DNA of 31,342 nucleotides. Origin: JBFWQM01 sp050249455. Lineage in GTDB: Bacteria > Pseudomonadota > Alphaproteobacteria > MPNO01 > VGEU01. Both the position numbers and the translations under genes were made by a program. Positions 21,225 to 29,664 of the stretch are shown piece after piece; the stretch's first letter is position 1, and the number at the start of each line of letters is the position of its first letter. The notes beneath the pieces were generated by a model. The model was not told the DNA's origin and searched no databases. It saw only the letters and a list, made by a program, of their open reading frames with translations. The DNA is taken from assembly GCA_050249455.1 (NCBI GenBank), contig JBFWQM010000027.1, forward strand, positions 1 through 31,342, written 5' to 3'.

Positions 21225-22475
21225 ATGAAATTCGCCGACCGGTCGGCCTTCGAAGAACCCCGCGCCGTGACCTGTCCGGCATGCGGCCATCATGTTGCCG
21301 TGATGTTCTTCGAGGGCGGGGTGCAGCCATTGGCGACGATCGCCTGGCCGGGCAGCGCCGAGGCCGCGCGGGCGATGCCGCGCCTGCCGCTTGATTTCGT
21401 GCGCTGCGTCGAATGCGGCCACGTGTACAACGCCGCGTTCGACTATGCGGCCGTGCCGTATAGCGACAAGCCGAACCTGATGTTCAACCGGGGCGTACAC
21501 TGGAAGGGCTTCATCGGGGAGATCATCGACAAGGTGGCGGCCCGGCTGCCGCCCGGCTCGCTGGTCATCGAGATCGGCCATGGCGACGGCGGGTTCCTGT
21601 CGGCGCTGTCCCAGGCGCTGCCCGGATGCCGATTCATCGGCTTCGACCCGCACGGCGCCACCGGCGGCGAGGGCAGCCTGGAATTCCGCGCCTCGATGTT
21701 CGAGCCGGCGCGCGATTTCCCGGCGCTGCGCCCCGGCCTGATCATCAGCCGGCACGTGCTGGAGCACCTGATCAACCCGCTGCGCTTCCTGCAGACCATG
21801 TCCTTCGTCGCCGCTTGCCGCGACGAGCGGCCCCTGGCCTACTTCGAGGTGCCCTGCATCGACCGGGCGATCGAAACGCGGCGGACCGTGGATTTCTATT
21901 ACGAGCATTCCTCGCAGTTCACGACCGAGTCGTTCACGCGCATGATCGCGCGCTCCGCCGCGATGGTGGAGGAGATCGGCCACGGCTACGGCGGCGAGGT
22001 GGTCTACGGCTTCGTCCGGCTCGGCCATTGCGCCGGCCAGGTCGGCCACGCCCGCGGCGCCGACGGCTTCCGCCGCGCCACCGAAGCGGCGCGCGGCACC
22101 ATCGCCGCGCAGCTCGCCGAATTGCATCGGTCAGGGCGCCGGGTGGCGATCTGGGGCGGCACGGGCAAGTCCGCCGCGTTCATGCACCGCTACGATGTCG
22201 ATGCCGAACGCTTTCCGGTGGTGGTCGATTCCGACCCCGCGAAGGTCGGCACCTTCGTCCCCGGAACCGGCCAGCCGATCCGCTTCCGCGACTGGCTGGT
22301 CCAACACCCGGCCGACGTGGTGATCGTGCCGCCGCAGTGGCGGGCGGCCGACATCGTCGCCGAGATGGCGGCCAACGGCATCGCGGCCGCCGAGATCCTG
22401 ATCGAGCACGACGGCCGCCTGATCGACTACCGGTGCGAGCCGCACCCCTACGGCCGGCCTGACGACGGCCGCTGA
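21225..22475 (+). CDS. Class I SAM-dependent methyltransferase, sugar C-methyltransferase type
   Basis: A 416-residue three-part protein as in TylCIII/NovU-type nucleotide-sugar C-methyltransferases. An N-terminal zinc-ribbon-like part has C17/C20 (CPACG) and C61/C64 (CVECG). A SAM-binding Rossmann domain follows with VIEIGHGDGGFL (114-125) and SRHVLEHLINP. The C-terminal domain, after RRVAIWGGTGKSAAF, resembles the family's C-terminal module. The ATG at 21225 has CAGGAA upstream; the open frame extends further left without support. Family members methylate dTDP-linked 4-keto sugars, and the rfb operon nearby makes such an intermediate, so a branched deoxysugar is conceivable. Other substrates are possible. 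Confidence 0.85.
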   Translation: MKFADRSAFEEPRAVTCPACGHHVAVMFFEGGVQPLATIAWPGSAEAARAMPRLPLDFVRCVECGHVYNAAFDYAAVPYSDKPNLMFNRGVHWKGFIGEIIDKVAARLPPGSLVIEIGHGDGGFLSALSQALPGCRFIGFDPHGATGGEGSLEFRASMFEPARDFPALRPGLIISRHVLEHLINPLRFLQTMSFVAACRDERPLAYFEVPCIDRAIETRRTVDFYYEHSSQFTTESFTRMIARSAAMVEEIGHGYGGEVVYGFVRLGHCAGQVGHARGADGFRRATEAARGTIAAQLAELHRSGRRVAIWGGTGKSAAFMHRYDVDAERFPVVVDSDPAKVGTFVPGTGQPIRFRDWLVQHPADVVIVPPQWRAADIVAEMAANGIAAAEILIEHDGRLIDYRCEPHPYGRPDDGR

Positions 22476-22505
22476 GCCGAGTCGACCACGCGGCGCGAGA
22501 CCATC

Positions 22506-22526
22506 TGTCGCGCCGAATTCGCGACA
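22506..22526 (+). terminator. Inverted repeat after the methyltransferase gene
   Basis: TGTCGCG (22506-22512) and CGCGACA (22520-22526) form a 7-bp stem around a 7-base loop containing GAATT. It begins 30 bp after the methyltransferase stop and is followed by TTTCGTTGATTT, a loose T-rich run. It could instead be an operator for the type I secretion operon, whose likely promoter starts 40 bp further on. Confidence 0.45.
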
Positions 22527-22542
22527 TTTCGTTGATTTCCAA

Positions 22543-22574
22543 TTGTCTCCATGCCGTCCGCTTCGTGATATAGT
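22543..22574 (+). promoter_or_regulatory. Candidate extended -10 promoter of the secretion/glycosylation operon
   Basis: TATAGT (22569-22574), preceded by TGA, makes an extended -10 that matches 5/6 of the consensus. A TTGTCT (22543-22548) lies 20 bases upstream, somewhat too far for a standard -35. It would give a leader of about 120 bases before the ATG at 22702; nothing else was recognised in that leader. Confidence 0.4.
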
Positions 22575-22701
22575 CCGCGCGTCCGTGCCGCCCCCCGGGG
22601 CTGCCGCAGGGTCGAAGTCGACGCCGCAGGCAGCCGTCCGCCGGTCTACGCGCACGCGCGGTCGATCGGCCGATTGTTCGCACCGTCAGGATTCGTAGTT
22701 C

Positions 22702-24447
22702 ATGTCGAGCCCACTGCGCGGCCGCCCCACCGGCGGCAAGAACAAGTCCGAGATTCGCAAGGCGCTGGACGCCAGCCGCGGCGCCTTCGTCATCACCGGC
22801 GTATTCAGCCTGTTCGTCAACGTGCTGATGCTGGTCTCGCCGCTCTACATGCTCCAGGTCTACGACCGCGTCCTGGCGACGCGCAGCGAGTCGACGCTGG
22901 TCTACCTCACGATCGTCGCCCTCCTGCTGCTGGGGCTGATGGGCGTCCTCGACCTGATCCGCTCGCGCGTGCTGGTGCGCACCAGCGTCGGCTTCGACAA
23001 TCGGCTGCGCGACCGCATCTTCGGCGCGATGTTCCACGTCGCCGTCCACAATCCGGAAGCGCGCATGCCGCAGGCGCTGCGCGACCTCATCACCATGCGC
23101 CAGTTCCTGACCGGATCGGGCCTGTTCGCCTTCTTCGACGCGCCGTGGGTGCCGATCTACATCGCGGTGATCGTGCTGTTCCACCCGCTGCTCGGCGCGG
23201 TGGCGATCATCGGCGCGATCGTCCTGTTCGTGCTGGCGGTGCTCAACGAATACCTCACCCGCGGCCCGCTGAAAGAAGCCAACGTCGAGGCGATCAAGGC
23301 GACCAACTTCGTCGAGTCGTCGCTGCGCAACGGCGAGGCGCTGGCGGCGATGGGCATGCTGCCGGCGATGCGCGAGCGGTGGGCGCGGCGCCAGGACACC
23401 ATGATGTCCAAGCAGGCGATCGCCAGCGACCGCGCCGGGCTGGTCACCGCGCTGACCAAGTTCTTCCGGATCGCGCTGCAGACCGCGGTGCTCGGCGTCG
23501 GCGCCTGGCTGGCGATCGAGGACCAGATCACCGCCGGCGCGATGGTCGCCGCGTCGATCATCATGGGCCGCGCGCTGGCGCCGGTCGAGATGGCGGTCGG
23601 CCAGTGGCAGTCCTTCATCGCCGCCCGCGGCGCCTACGACCGCCTGCGTTCGCTGCTGGACGTGATGCCGCCGACGGTCGAGAAGATGTCGCTGCCGAAG
23701 CCGACCGGCGTGGTGAGCGTGGATCGCGTCGTCGCGGTGCCGCCGGGCGCCCAGGCGCCGGTGCTGAAGGGCGTGTCGCTGGCGCTGGAGCCGGGCGAGT
23801 CGCTCGGCGTCATCGGGCCCAGCGCGGCCGGCAAATCGACCCTGGCGCGGGTGCTGATCGGGGTCTGGCCGGTGATGGCCGGCACGGTCCGGCTGGACGG
23901 CGCCGAGATCGCCAAGTGGTCGCGCGACGAGCTGGGCCCCTATATCGGCTACCTGCCGCAGGACGTCGAGCTGTTCGAGGGCACCATCGCCGAGAACATC
24001 GCGCGCTTCGGCGAGGTCGATCCGGACGCGGTGGTAGCCGCGGCGCGCCGCGCCGGCGTGCACGAGATCGTCCTGCAGCAGCCGGACGGTTACGACACCC
24101 ACATCGGCGAAAGCGGCCGGATGCTGTCGGGCGGCCAGCGCCAGCGCATCGCGCTGGCCCGCGCCCTCTACGGGTCGCCGGCGCTGGTGGTGCTGGACGA
24201 GCCGAACTCCAACCTCGACGCCGACGGCGAAAGCGCCCTGGTCAACGCCCTGGGCGAGCTGAAGCGGATGAAGACCACCGTGGTGATCATCGCCCACCGG
24301 CCGAGCGTCCTGTCTTCGATCGACAAGATCCTCGTGCTCAACGCCGGCGTCGCCGCGAGCTACGGCCCGCGCGACCAGGTGATGGCCCAGTACACCCGGC
24401 CGGCCGTCGTCGGGATGGGCAAGGCGGCCGTCGGGCCGCAGGCGTAG
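22702..24447 (+). CDS. Type I secretion system permease/ATPase (PrtD/AprD-like)
   Basis: A 581-residue half-size ABC exporter of the inner membrane that powers one-step export of C-terminally signalled proteins. Membrane helices occupy about residues 28-300. The ATPase domain has Walker A GPSAAGKST (372-380), Q420, signature LSGGQ (475-479), Walker B LVVLDEP (495-501) and switch H532 in IIAHRP. There is no N-terminal C39-like domain, which places it with the PrtD/AprD group rather than HlyB. The ATG at 22702 follows AGGA. It heads an apparent four-gene unit; the membrane fusion protein gene starts 11 bp after its stop. Confidence 0.95.
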   Translation: MSSPLRGRPTGGKNKSEIRKALDASRGAFVITGVFSLFVNVLMLVSPLYMLQVYDRVLATRSESTLVYLTIVALLLLGLMGVLDLIRSRVLVRTSVGFDNRLRDRIFGAMFHVAVHNPEARMPQALRDLITMRQFLTGSGLFAFFDAPWVPIYIAVIVLFHPLLGAVAIIGAIVLFVLAVLNEYLTRGPLKEANVEAIKATNFVESSLRNGEALAAMGMLPAMRERWARRQDTMMSKQAIASDRAGLVTALTKFFRIALQTAVLGVGAWLAIEDQITAGAMVAASIIMGRALAPVEMAVGQWQSFIAARGAYDRLRSLLDVMPPTVEKMSLPKPTGVVSVDRVVAVPPGAQAPVLKGVSLALEPGESLGVIGPSAAGKSTLARVLIGVWPVMAGTVRLDGAEIAKWSRDELGPYIGYLPQDVELFEGTIAENIARFGEVDPDAVVAAARRAGVHEIVLQQPDGYDTHIGESGRMLSGGQRQRIALARALYGSPALVVLDEPNSNLDADGESALVNALGELKRMKTTVVIIAHRPSVLSSIDKILVLNAGVAASYGPRDQVMAQYTRPAVVGMGKAAVGPQA

Positions 24448-24458
24448 GGGAGCGGGAC

Positions 24459-25814
24459 ATGGGCGAACTGGTCAAGAAAGACATTTCGCTGCCCTCGGTG
24501 GAGCTGCGGCCGCTGCCGGTACCGCCGGCGCCGTCGAACTACCGCCGGCCGGCGATCTTCGGCATCGGGCTGATCCTCGCCGTGTTCGGCGGCGTCGGCG
24601 CGTGGTCGGCGCTCGCCTCGCTCGACAGCGCGGCGATCGCGCCGGGCACAATCACGGTCGAGAGCAAGCGCAAGGCGGTCCAGCACATGGAAGGCGGCAT
24701 CGTCCGCCAGATCCTGGTCGAGGACGGCGCGATCGTGCGACGCGGCGAGACCCTGGTGCGGATGGACGACACGCGGGTCAAGGCGCAGCTCGCCATCCTG
24801 CGCGGCCAGCTCGACGCGGCGAAGGCGCTGGCGGCGCGCCTGACCGCCGAGCGCGACGACGCGGCAGGCATCGACTTTCCGGGCGAGCTGCTGGAGCGCG
24901 CCGGCGACGCCAACGTGCGCCAGATCCTCGAAGGCCAGCGCATCCTGTTCGACGCCCGGCGCGCCAGCCGGCGCGGCGAGATCGAGATCCTGCAGCAGCG
25001 CGTCGGCCAGCTGAAGGAGGAGATCGCCGGCCTGCAGCGCCAGCAGCGCGCGCGCAGCGAGCAGATCTCGCTGATCAACGACGAGCTCAAGGGCCTGACC
25101 GAGCTGTTCGAGAAGGGCTACGCGCCGAAGACGCGCATCCTCGCGCTGCAGCGCGAGGCGGCGCGCCTGACCGGCGAGCGCGGCCAGGATATCGCTCAGA
25201 TCGCGCGCGCCGAGAACAGCATCGGCGAGGCCCAGCTGCGCATCCTGCAGATCCGCAAGGACGTGCAGGAGAAGGTCGCACAGGAGCTGCGCGAGACCCG
25301 CGACAAGGTCTACGACCTCGAGGAGCGGCTGGTCGCGGCGAAGGACCAGCTCGACCGCACCGAGGTCGTGTCGCCGGTGGACGGCATCGTGATGGGCAAG
25401 ACGGTGTTCACCGAGGGCGGCGTCGTCCAGGCAGGCAACACGATGATGTACGTGGTGCCGAACGACGACCGGCTGGTGATCGAGGCGCAGCTCAGCGTCA
25501 ACAACATCGACGACGTGAAGCTGGGCGACGAGGTCGAGGTGCGGCTGTCCGGAATCGTGCAGCGCAAGGTGCCGCTGCTGTTCGGCAAGCTGACCTACGT
25601 TTCGCCGGACCGGCAGGCCGACGAGCGCACGGGCATGCCCTTCTACACGGCGCGCGTCGAGGTGCCAGAGCACGAACTGCTCAAGATCAAGGACGTCAAG
25701 CTGAGCGCCGGCATGCCCGCCGAGGTCTTCGTCAAGACCGGCGAGCGCACGCCGCTCGACTACATGCTGATGCCGCTGGTGAACAGCATCAACAAGTCGT
25801 TCCGCGAGCAATGA
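24459..25814 (+). CDS. HlyD-family membrane fusion protein of the type I secretion system
   Basis: A 451-residue periplasmic adaptor linking the ABC exporter to an outer-membrane channel. A single membrane helix lies at about 31-53. The first half of the lipoyl/barrel-sandwich part reads GTITVESKRKAVQHMEGGIV. A long coiled coil follows at roughly 165-310, rich in EIEILQQRVGQLKEEI-type heptads. The second half includes VVSPVDGIVMGK and VVQAGNTMMYVVP, and the C-terminal part is VRLSG...YVSPD. GGGGAGCGGG precedes the ATG at 24459. The PrtE/AprE-type architecture and adjacency to the exporter leave little doubt. No TolC-family gene is in the window. Confidence 0.95.
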   Translation: MGELVKKDISLPSVELRPLPVPPAPSNYRRPAIFGIGLILAVFGGVGAWSALASLDSAAIAPGTITVESKRKAVQHMEGGIVRQILVEDGAIVRRGETLVRMDDTRVKAQLAILRGQLDAAKALAARLTAERDDAAGIDFPGELLERAGDANVRQILEGQRILFDARRASRRGEIEILQQRVGQLKEEIAGLQRQQRARSEQISLINDELKGLTELFEKGYAPKTRILALQREAARLTGERGQDIAQIARAENSIGEAQLRILQIRKDVQEKVAQELRETRDKVYDLEERLVAAKDQLDRTEVVSPVDGIVMGKTVFTEGGVVQAGNTMMYVVPNDDRLVIEAQLSVNNIDDVKLGDEVEVRLSGIVQRKVPLLFGKLTYVSPDRQADERTGMPFYTARVEVPEHELLKIKDVKLSAGMPAEVFVKTGERTPLDYMLMPLVNSINKSFREQ

Positions 25815-25851
25815 GCGGCGCACGGCCGCCGTCCGGCTGCATCCGCCGTCG

Positions 25852-28734
25852 ATGAACCGCCACGACCGCCGGGCGCGGCAGGCCCGCGACGGCCGCGCCG
25901 CGCCGCCGCCCCGGCCGCCGGCGCATCCGGCGGTCGCAGCGCCCGAGCGCCCCGTCGAGACGATCGACGGCCTGCGCGCGCTGGTCGCGGCTGAGCCGGA
26001 AAACGACGTCGCGCTTTATCGCCTGGGCCTACTGCTGCACCGGTCCGGCCGTCCGGACGAAGGCGAACCGCTGATCGGCCGCGCCATCGCGCTCGACCCC
26101 GGCGTCGCCGAACGCCACGTCAACCGCGCCAGCGCACTGATCGCGCTGGGCCGCCCGGCCGATGCCGCGGCCGCATCGCAGCGGGCGCTGGCGCTGGCGC
26201 CGGACCTGCCGGAGGCGCAGCTCAACCTGGCGAGCGCGCTCCTGATGCAGCAGCGCGCGGTCGAGGCCGAAGCGCTGGTGCGCACCGTCGTGGCGGCGCG
26301 GCCCGAACTGCCGGAAGCCTGGCTCAACCTCGGCTTCGCCCGCTACCAGCAGGGCGATGCCGCAGGCGCGATCGAGGCCTACCGCGCGGCGCTGGTTCGC
26401 CGCCCGGATTATTTCCTGTGCCTGCGCAACCTGGGCAACGCGCTGCTCGCACTCGGGCGCGCGGCGGAGGCGGACGAGGCCTACCGGGCGGCGCTGCGGC
26501 TTCGGCCCGACGACGCCGAGACCCTGGCCGGCGGCGCCGCGGCGCTGCGCACGCTCGGCCGGCTCGACGAGGGCATCGCCATGGCGGAGCGCGCGGTCGC
26601 GATCGCGCCGCGGATGGGCGGCGCCCACGCCAACCTCGCCAGCCTGCTACACGACGCCGGCCGCTCGCCGGAGGCGGTGGAGGCGTTCCGCCGCGCGGTC
26701 CCGCTGGTCGGCAACCCGGTCGAAATCCTCGCCAGCCTGGGCGGCGTCCTCTACCGCCTGGAGCGGCTGGACGAGGCGGAGGCGGTGCTGCGCGAGGCGC
26801 TGGCGCGCGCGCCGGCGCATCCGGTGTCGAACAACAACCTGTCGGCGATCATGGTGCGGCGTGGCGCCTATGCCGAGGCGCTGGCGCTGGCCGACCGCGC
26901 GCTGGCGGCGACCCCGGCCTACACCGAGGCGCAGGCCAACCGCGCCCTGGCGCTGCACCGGCTGGGCCGCTCGACGGAAGCGCTCGACGCCTACCGCCGC
27001 TCGCTGGACGCCAACACGGGCAACTGGAGCACCTTGAGCAATCTGGGCGTCCTGCTGCACGACATGGGGCGCGCGGTGGAGGCGATCGGCGTCCTGGACC
27101 GCGCCCGGACGATCGCGCCGGACCGCGCCTCGGTGCACAACAACCTGGGCCTTGCGTTCAACGCCCTCGGCCGCGGCGAGGAAGCCGAGGCCGCCTTCCG
27201 CGCCGCCGCCGCGTGCGGCGATGCCAGCCCGGACGTCACGCTCAACCTCGCCAACATCCTGCGCGACCGCAGCCGGTGGGAGGAAGCGGCCGCCCTCTAC
27301 GAGGCCGCGATCGCGCGCGGGCTGGAGAACGGCGCGTCGCTGATGGGGCTCGCGTGGTGCCGGCAGAATGTCTGCGCCTGGGACGGCGTCGAGGCGATGG
27401 CCGCGCGGGCGCTCGACCTCGCCGGCGCGGAGATCGCGGCCGGCCGCTTCGGCGGCATCCCGCCGTTCATCACGCTGAACTTCACCGACGACCCGGCGCG
27501 CCAGCTCGCCATCGCGCGCAACTTCGCGCTCACCAAGGTCGCCGGCGCGGTGCGGCCGGCCTTCGCGCACGACTCGGCGGCGCGCGCCGCGCGCGGCGGG
27601 CGCATCCGGCTCGGCTACGTGTCGACCGATTTCCGCGAGCACCCGGTCGGCCACCTGATCGCCGGCATGTTCGACCGCCACGATCGCCGCGCGTTCGAGG
27701 TGTTCGCCTACTCGATCGGCGCCAACGACGGCAGCGCCTACCGCCAGCGCATCGCCGCGACCGTGGACCGGTTCGCCGACGTCGCCGCCGACTCCGCGGC
27801 CGCGATCGCGCAGCGCATCCACGCCGACGGCATCGACATCCTGGTCGACCTCAACGGCTACACCGGCGGCGCGCGGGTGCAGGTGTTCGCGATGCGCCCG
27901 GCGCCGATCCAGATCAACTACCTGGGCTATCCGGCGACGATGGGCGCGCCGTTCATGGACTACATCGCCGCCGACCGCATCATCGCGCCGCCCGAACACG
28001 CGGCGCATTTCGCCGAGGCGCTGGTCCACCTGCCCCATGCCTACCAGATGAACGACGACCGGCAGGAGATCGCGGCCGAGGGGCCCGACCGCGCCGCCTG
28101 CGGCCTGCCGGCGGACGGCTTCGTGTTCTGCAGCTTCAACCCCGTCTACAAGATCACGCCGCCGATGTTCGGAATCTGGATGCGCCTGCTCGCCGCCGTC
28201 CCGGGCTCGGTGCTGTGGCTGCTGCGCTCCAACCCGACGGTGGAGGGCAACCTGCGGCGCGAGGCCGCCGCGCGCGGCGTCGATCCGGCGCGGCTGGTGT
28301 TCGCCGACCGCGCGCCGAAGGCGGTACACCTCGCGCGACACCGCAACGCCGACCTGTTCCTGGACACCCTGCCGGTCAACGCCCACACCACCGCGTCGGA
28401 CGCGCTGTGGGCCGGCCTGCCGCTGCTCACCTTGCCCGGCGGCAGCTTCATCAGCCGGGTGGCGGCGAGCCTCGTCACCGCCGCCGGGCTGCCGGAGCTG
28501 GTGGCGCGCGACGGTGCGGACTACGCGGCCATCGCGCTCGGCCTCGCGCGCGCGCCCGAGCGGCTGGCGGCGCTGAGGGCGCGGCTGGCGGCGACCCGCC
28601 TGCAGGCGCCGCTGTTCGACACGCGGCGCCAGGTCGCGTCGCTCGAATCGGCGTATCTGGAGATGTGGGGCCGCCATCTCGCCGGGCTGCCGCGCGGGCC
28701 GATCGACGCCGCCGACCCGGGGCCGTCGCGATGA
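25852..28734 (+). CDS. TPR-repeat GT41 glycosyltransferase (SPINDLY/OGT-like)
   Basis: A 960-residue protein. Residues about 30-510 are consecutive tetratricopeptide repeats (for example LPEAWLNLGFARYQQGDAAG), which in this family select protein substrates. Residues 584-950 are the GT41 catalytic region. It begins LGYVSTDFREHPVGHL, where H597 and H601 match conserved histidines of O-GlcNAc transferase. The region also has DLNGYTGG, INYLGYPATMG, and FNPVYKITP with K767 at the position of the nucleotide-phosphate-binding lysine. Family members attach GlcNAc or fucose to Ser/Thr in the cytoplasm. The gene lies 37 bp after the membrane fusion gene, and its TGA overlaps the next ATG, suggesting it modifies the secreted substrate before export. 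Donor sugar is unknown. Confidence 0.9.
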   Translation: MNRHDRRARQARDGRAAPPPRPPAHPAVAAPERPVETIDGLRALVAAEPENDVALYRLGLLLHRSGRPDEGEPLIGRAIALDPGVAERHVNRASALIALGRPADAAAASQRALALAPDLPEAQLNLASALLMQQRAVEAEALVRTVVAARPELPEAWLNLGFARYQQGDAAGAIEAYRAALVRRPDYFLCLRNLGNALLALGRAAEADEAYRAALRLRPDDAETLAGGAAALRTLGRLDEGIAMAERAVAIAPRMGGAHANLASLLHDAGRSPEAVEAFRRAVPLVGNPVEILASLGGVLYRLERLDEAEAVLREALARAPAHPVSNNNLSAIMVRRGAYAEALALADRALAATPAYTEAQANRALALHRLGRSTEALDAYRRSLDANTGNWSTLSNLGVLLHDMGRAVEAIGVLDRARTIAPDRASVHNNLGLAFNALGRGEEAEAAFRAAAACGDASPDVTLNLANILRDRSRWEEAAALYEAAIARGLENGASLMGLAWCRQNVCAWDGVEAMAARALDLAGAEIAAGRFGGIPPFITLNFTDDPARQLAIARNFALTKVAGAVRPAFAHDSAARAARGGRIRLGYVSTDFREHPVGHLIAGMFDRHDRRAFEVFAYSIGANDGSAYRQRIAATVDRFADVAADSAAAIAQRIHADGIDILVDLNGYTGGARVQVFAMRPAPIQINYLGYPATMGAPFMDYIAADRIIAPPEHAAHFAEALVHLPHAYQMNDDRQEIAAEGPDRAACGLPADGFVFCSFNPVYKITPPMFGIWMRLLAAVPGSVLWLLRSNPTVEGNLRREAAARGVDPARLVFADRAPKAVHLARHRNADLFLDTLPVNAHTTASDALWAGLPLLTLPGGSFISRVAASLVTAAGLPELVARDGADYAAIALGLARAPERLAALRARLAATRLQAPLFDTRRQVASLESAYLEMWGRHLAGLPRGPIDAADPGPSR

Positions 28735-29663
28735 GCCGCGACACGGTGCTGGTCACCGGCGGCGCCGGCTTCATCGGCAGCCACCTCGCCGACATGCTCG
28801 CCGAGCGGTTCGACGTGGTGGTTGCCGACAACCTGCAGACCGGCGACCGGCGCAACCTCGCCGCCGGGCCGGGGCGGCGCTTCGTCGAGCTCGACGTCAA
28901 CGAGCGGCCGGCGATCGAGTTCCTGTTCGCCAAGCACGACTTCCGCTTCGTCTTCCACTACGCCGCGACGGTCGGCGTGGAATACACGCTGAGCCACCCG
29001 CTGAAGGTGCTGGGCGACATCGACGGCGCGCGCAACATCCTGGAGCTGTCGCGGCTGGCCAGCGTGGAGCGGGTGTTCTTCGCCTCCTCCTCGGAGGTCT
29101 ACGGCGAGCCGGTCGACGCCGTGCAGCACGAGGACCGCACGCCGCTGAACTCCCGCCTGCCCTACGCGGTGGTGAAGAACCTGATCGAGGCGTACCTGCG
29201 CTCGTACCAGAGCGCCTACGGGCTCGACTACACCATCTTCCGCATCTTCAACACGTTCGGGCCGCGGCAGTCGGACGCCTTCGTGATGACCCGGTTCATC
29301 CGCCAGGCGCTGGCCGGCCAGCCGGTCACGGTGATCGGCGACGGCGCGCAGTCGCGCACCTTCAACTACGTCGGCAACAAGGTGGCGGCGGTGCGCGCGG
29401 CGATCGACAGCCCGGCCGCGGCGAACCAGGTGATCAACCTGGGCGCCGGCGACGAGATGTCGATCCGCGCGCTGGCCGAGAAGGTCGTCGCCGCCGCCGG
29501 CTCCGCGTCGCCCATCGTCCACCTGCCGGCGCGCGCCGAGGGCGACATGCGCCGGCGCCAGCCGGACGTCGGCCGGCTGCGGCAGATGCTGGGCACCGAT
29601 GGCTGGACCGGGTTCGACGACGGGCTGGCGCGCACCGTCGCCTGGTTCCGCGACCGGGGCTGA
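28731..29663 (+). CDS. NAD-dependent sugar epimerase/dehydratase
   Basis: A 310-residue extended short-chain dehydrogenase acting on a nucleotide sugar in the cytoplasm. NAD motif GGAGFIG (10-16), catalytic serine in FASSSEVYGEP (117-127), and Y145/K149 in YAVVK are all intact; FNTFGPRQ and FNYVGNKVAAV are typical of the UDP-glucose 4-epimerase / UDP-glucuronate decarboxylase branch. The exact reaction (epimerase, decarboxylase or dehydratase) cannot be decided. The ATG at 28731 overlaps the GT41 stop as ATGA, so the two proteins are probably made together and this enzyme may supply the donor sugar. Confidence 0.88.
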   Translation: MSRDTVLVTGGAGFIGSHLADMLAERFDVVVADNLQTGDRRNLAAGPGRRFVELDVNERPAIEFLFAKHDFRFVFHYAATVGVEYTLSHPLKVLGDIDGARNILELSRLASVERVFFASSSEVYGEPVDAVQHEDRTPLNSRLPYAVVKNLIEAYLRSYQSAYGLDYTIFRIFNTFGPRQSDAFVMTRFIRQALAGQPVTVIGDGAQSRTFNYVGNKVAAVRAAIDSPAAANQVINLGAGDEMSIRALAEKVVAAAGSASPIVHLPARAEGDMRRRQPDVGRLRQMLGTDGWTGFDDGLARTVAWFRDRG

Positions 29664-29664
29664 G

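Noticed and set aside
22674..25814. A 1046-codon frame that seems to fuse sequence to the membrane fusion protein
   Set aside because: The upstream part is an out-of-frame reading of the ABC exporter gene; the true start is the ATG at 24459.
25852..27450. Repetitive DNA in the first half of the GT41 gene as a possible DNA repeat array
   Set aside because: The periodicity is at protein level (about 34 residues, tetratricopeptide repeats); the DNA units are too diverged to be a tandem repeat or CRISPR.
26647..28677. Minus-strand open frame of 676 codons opposite the TPR/GT41 gene
   Set aside because: Composition typical of an antisense shadow; the sense strand encodes conserved TPR and GT41 motifs.
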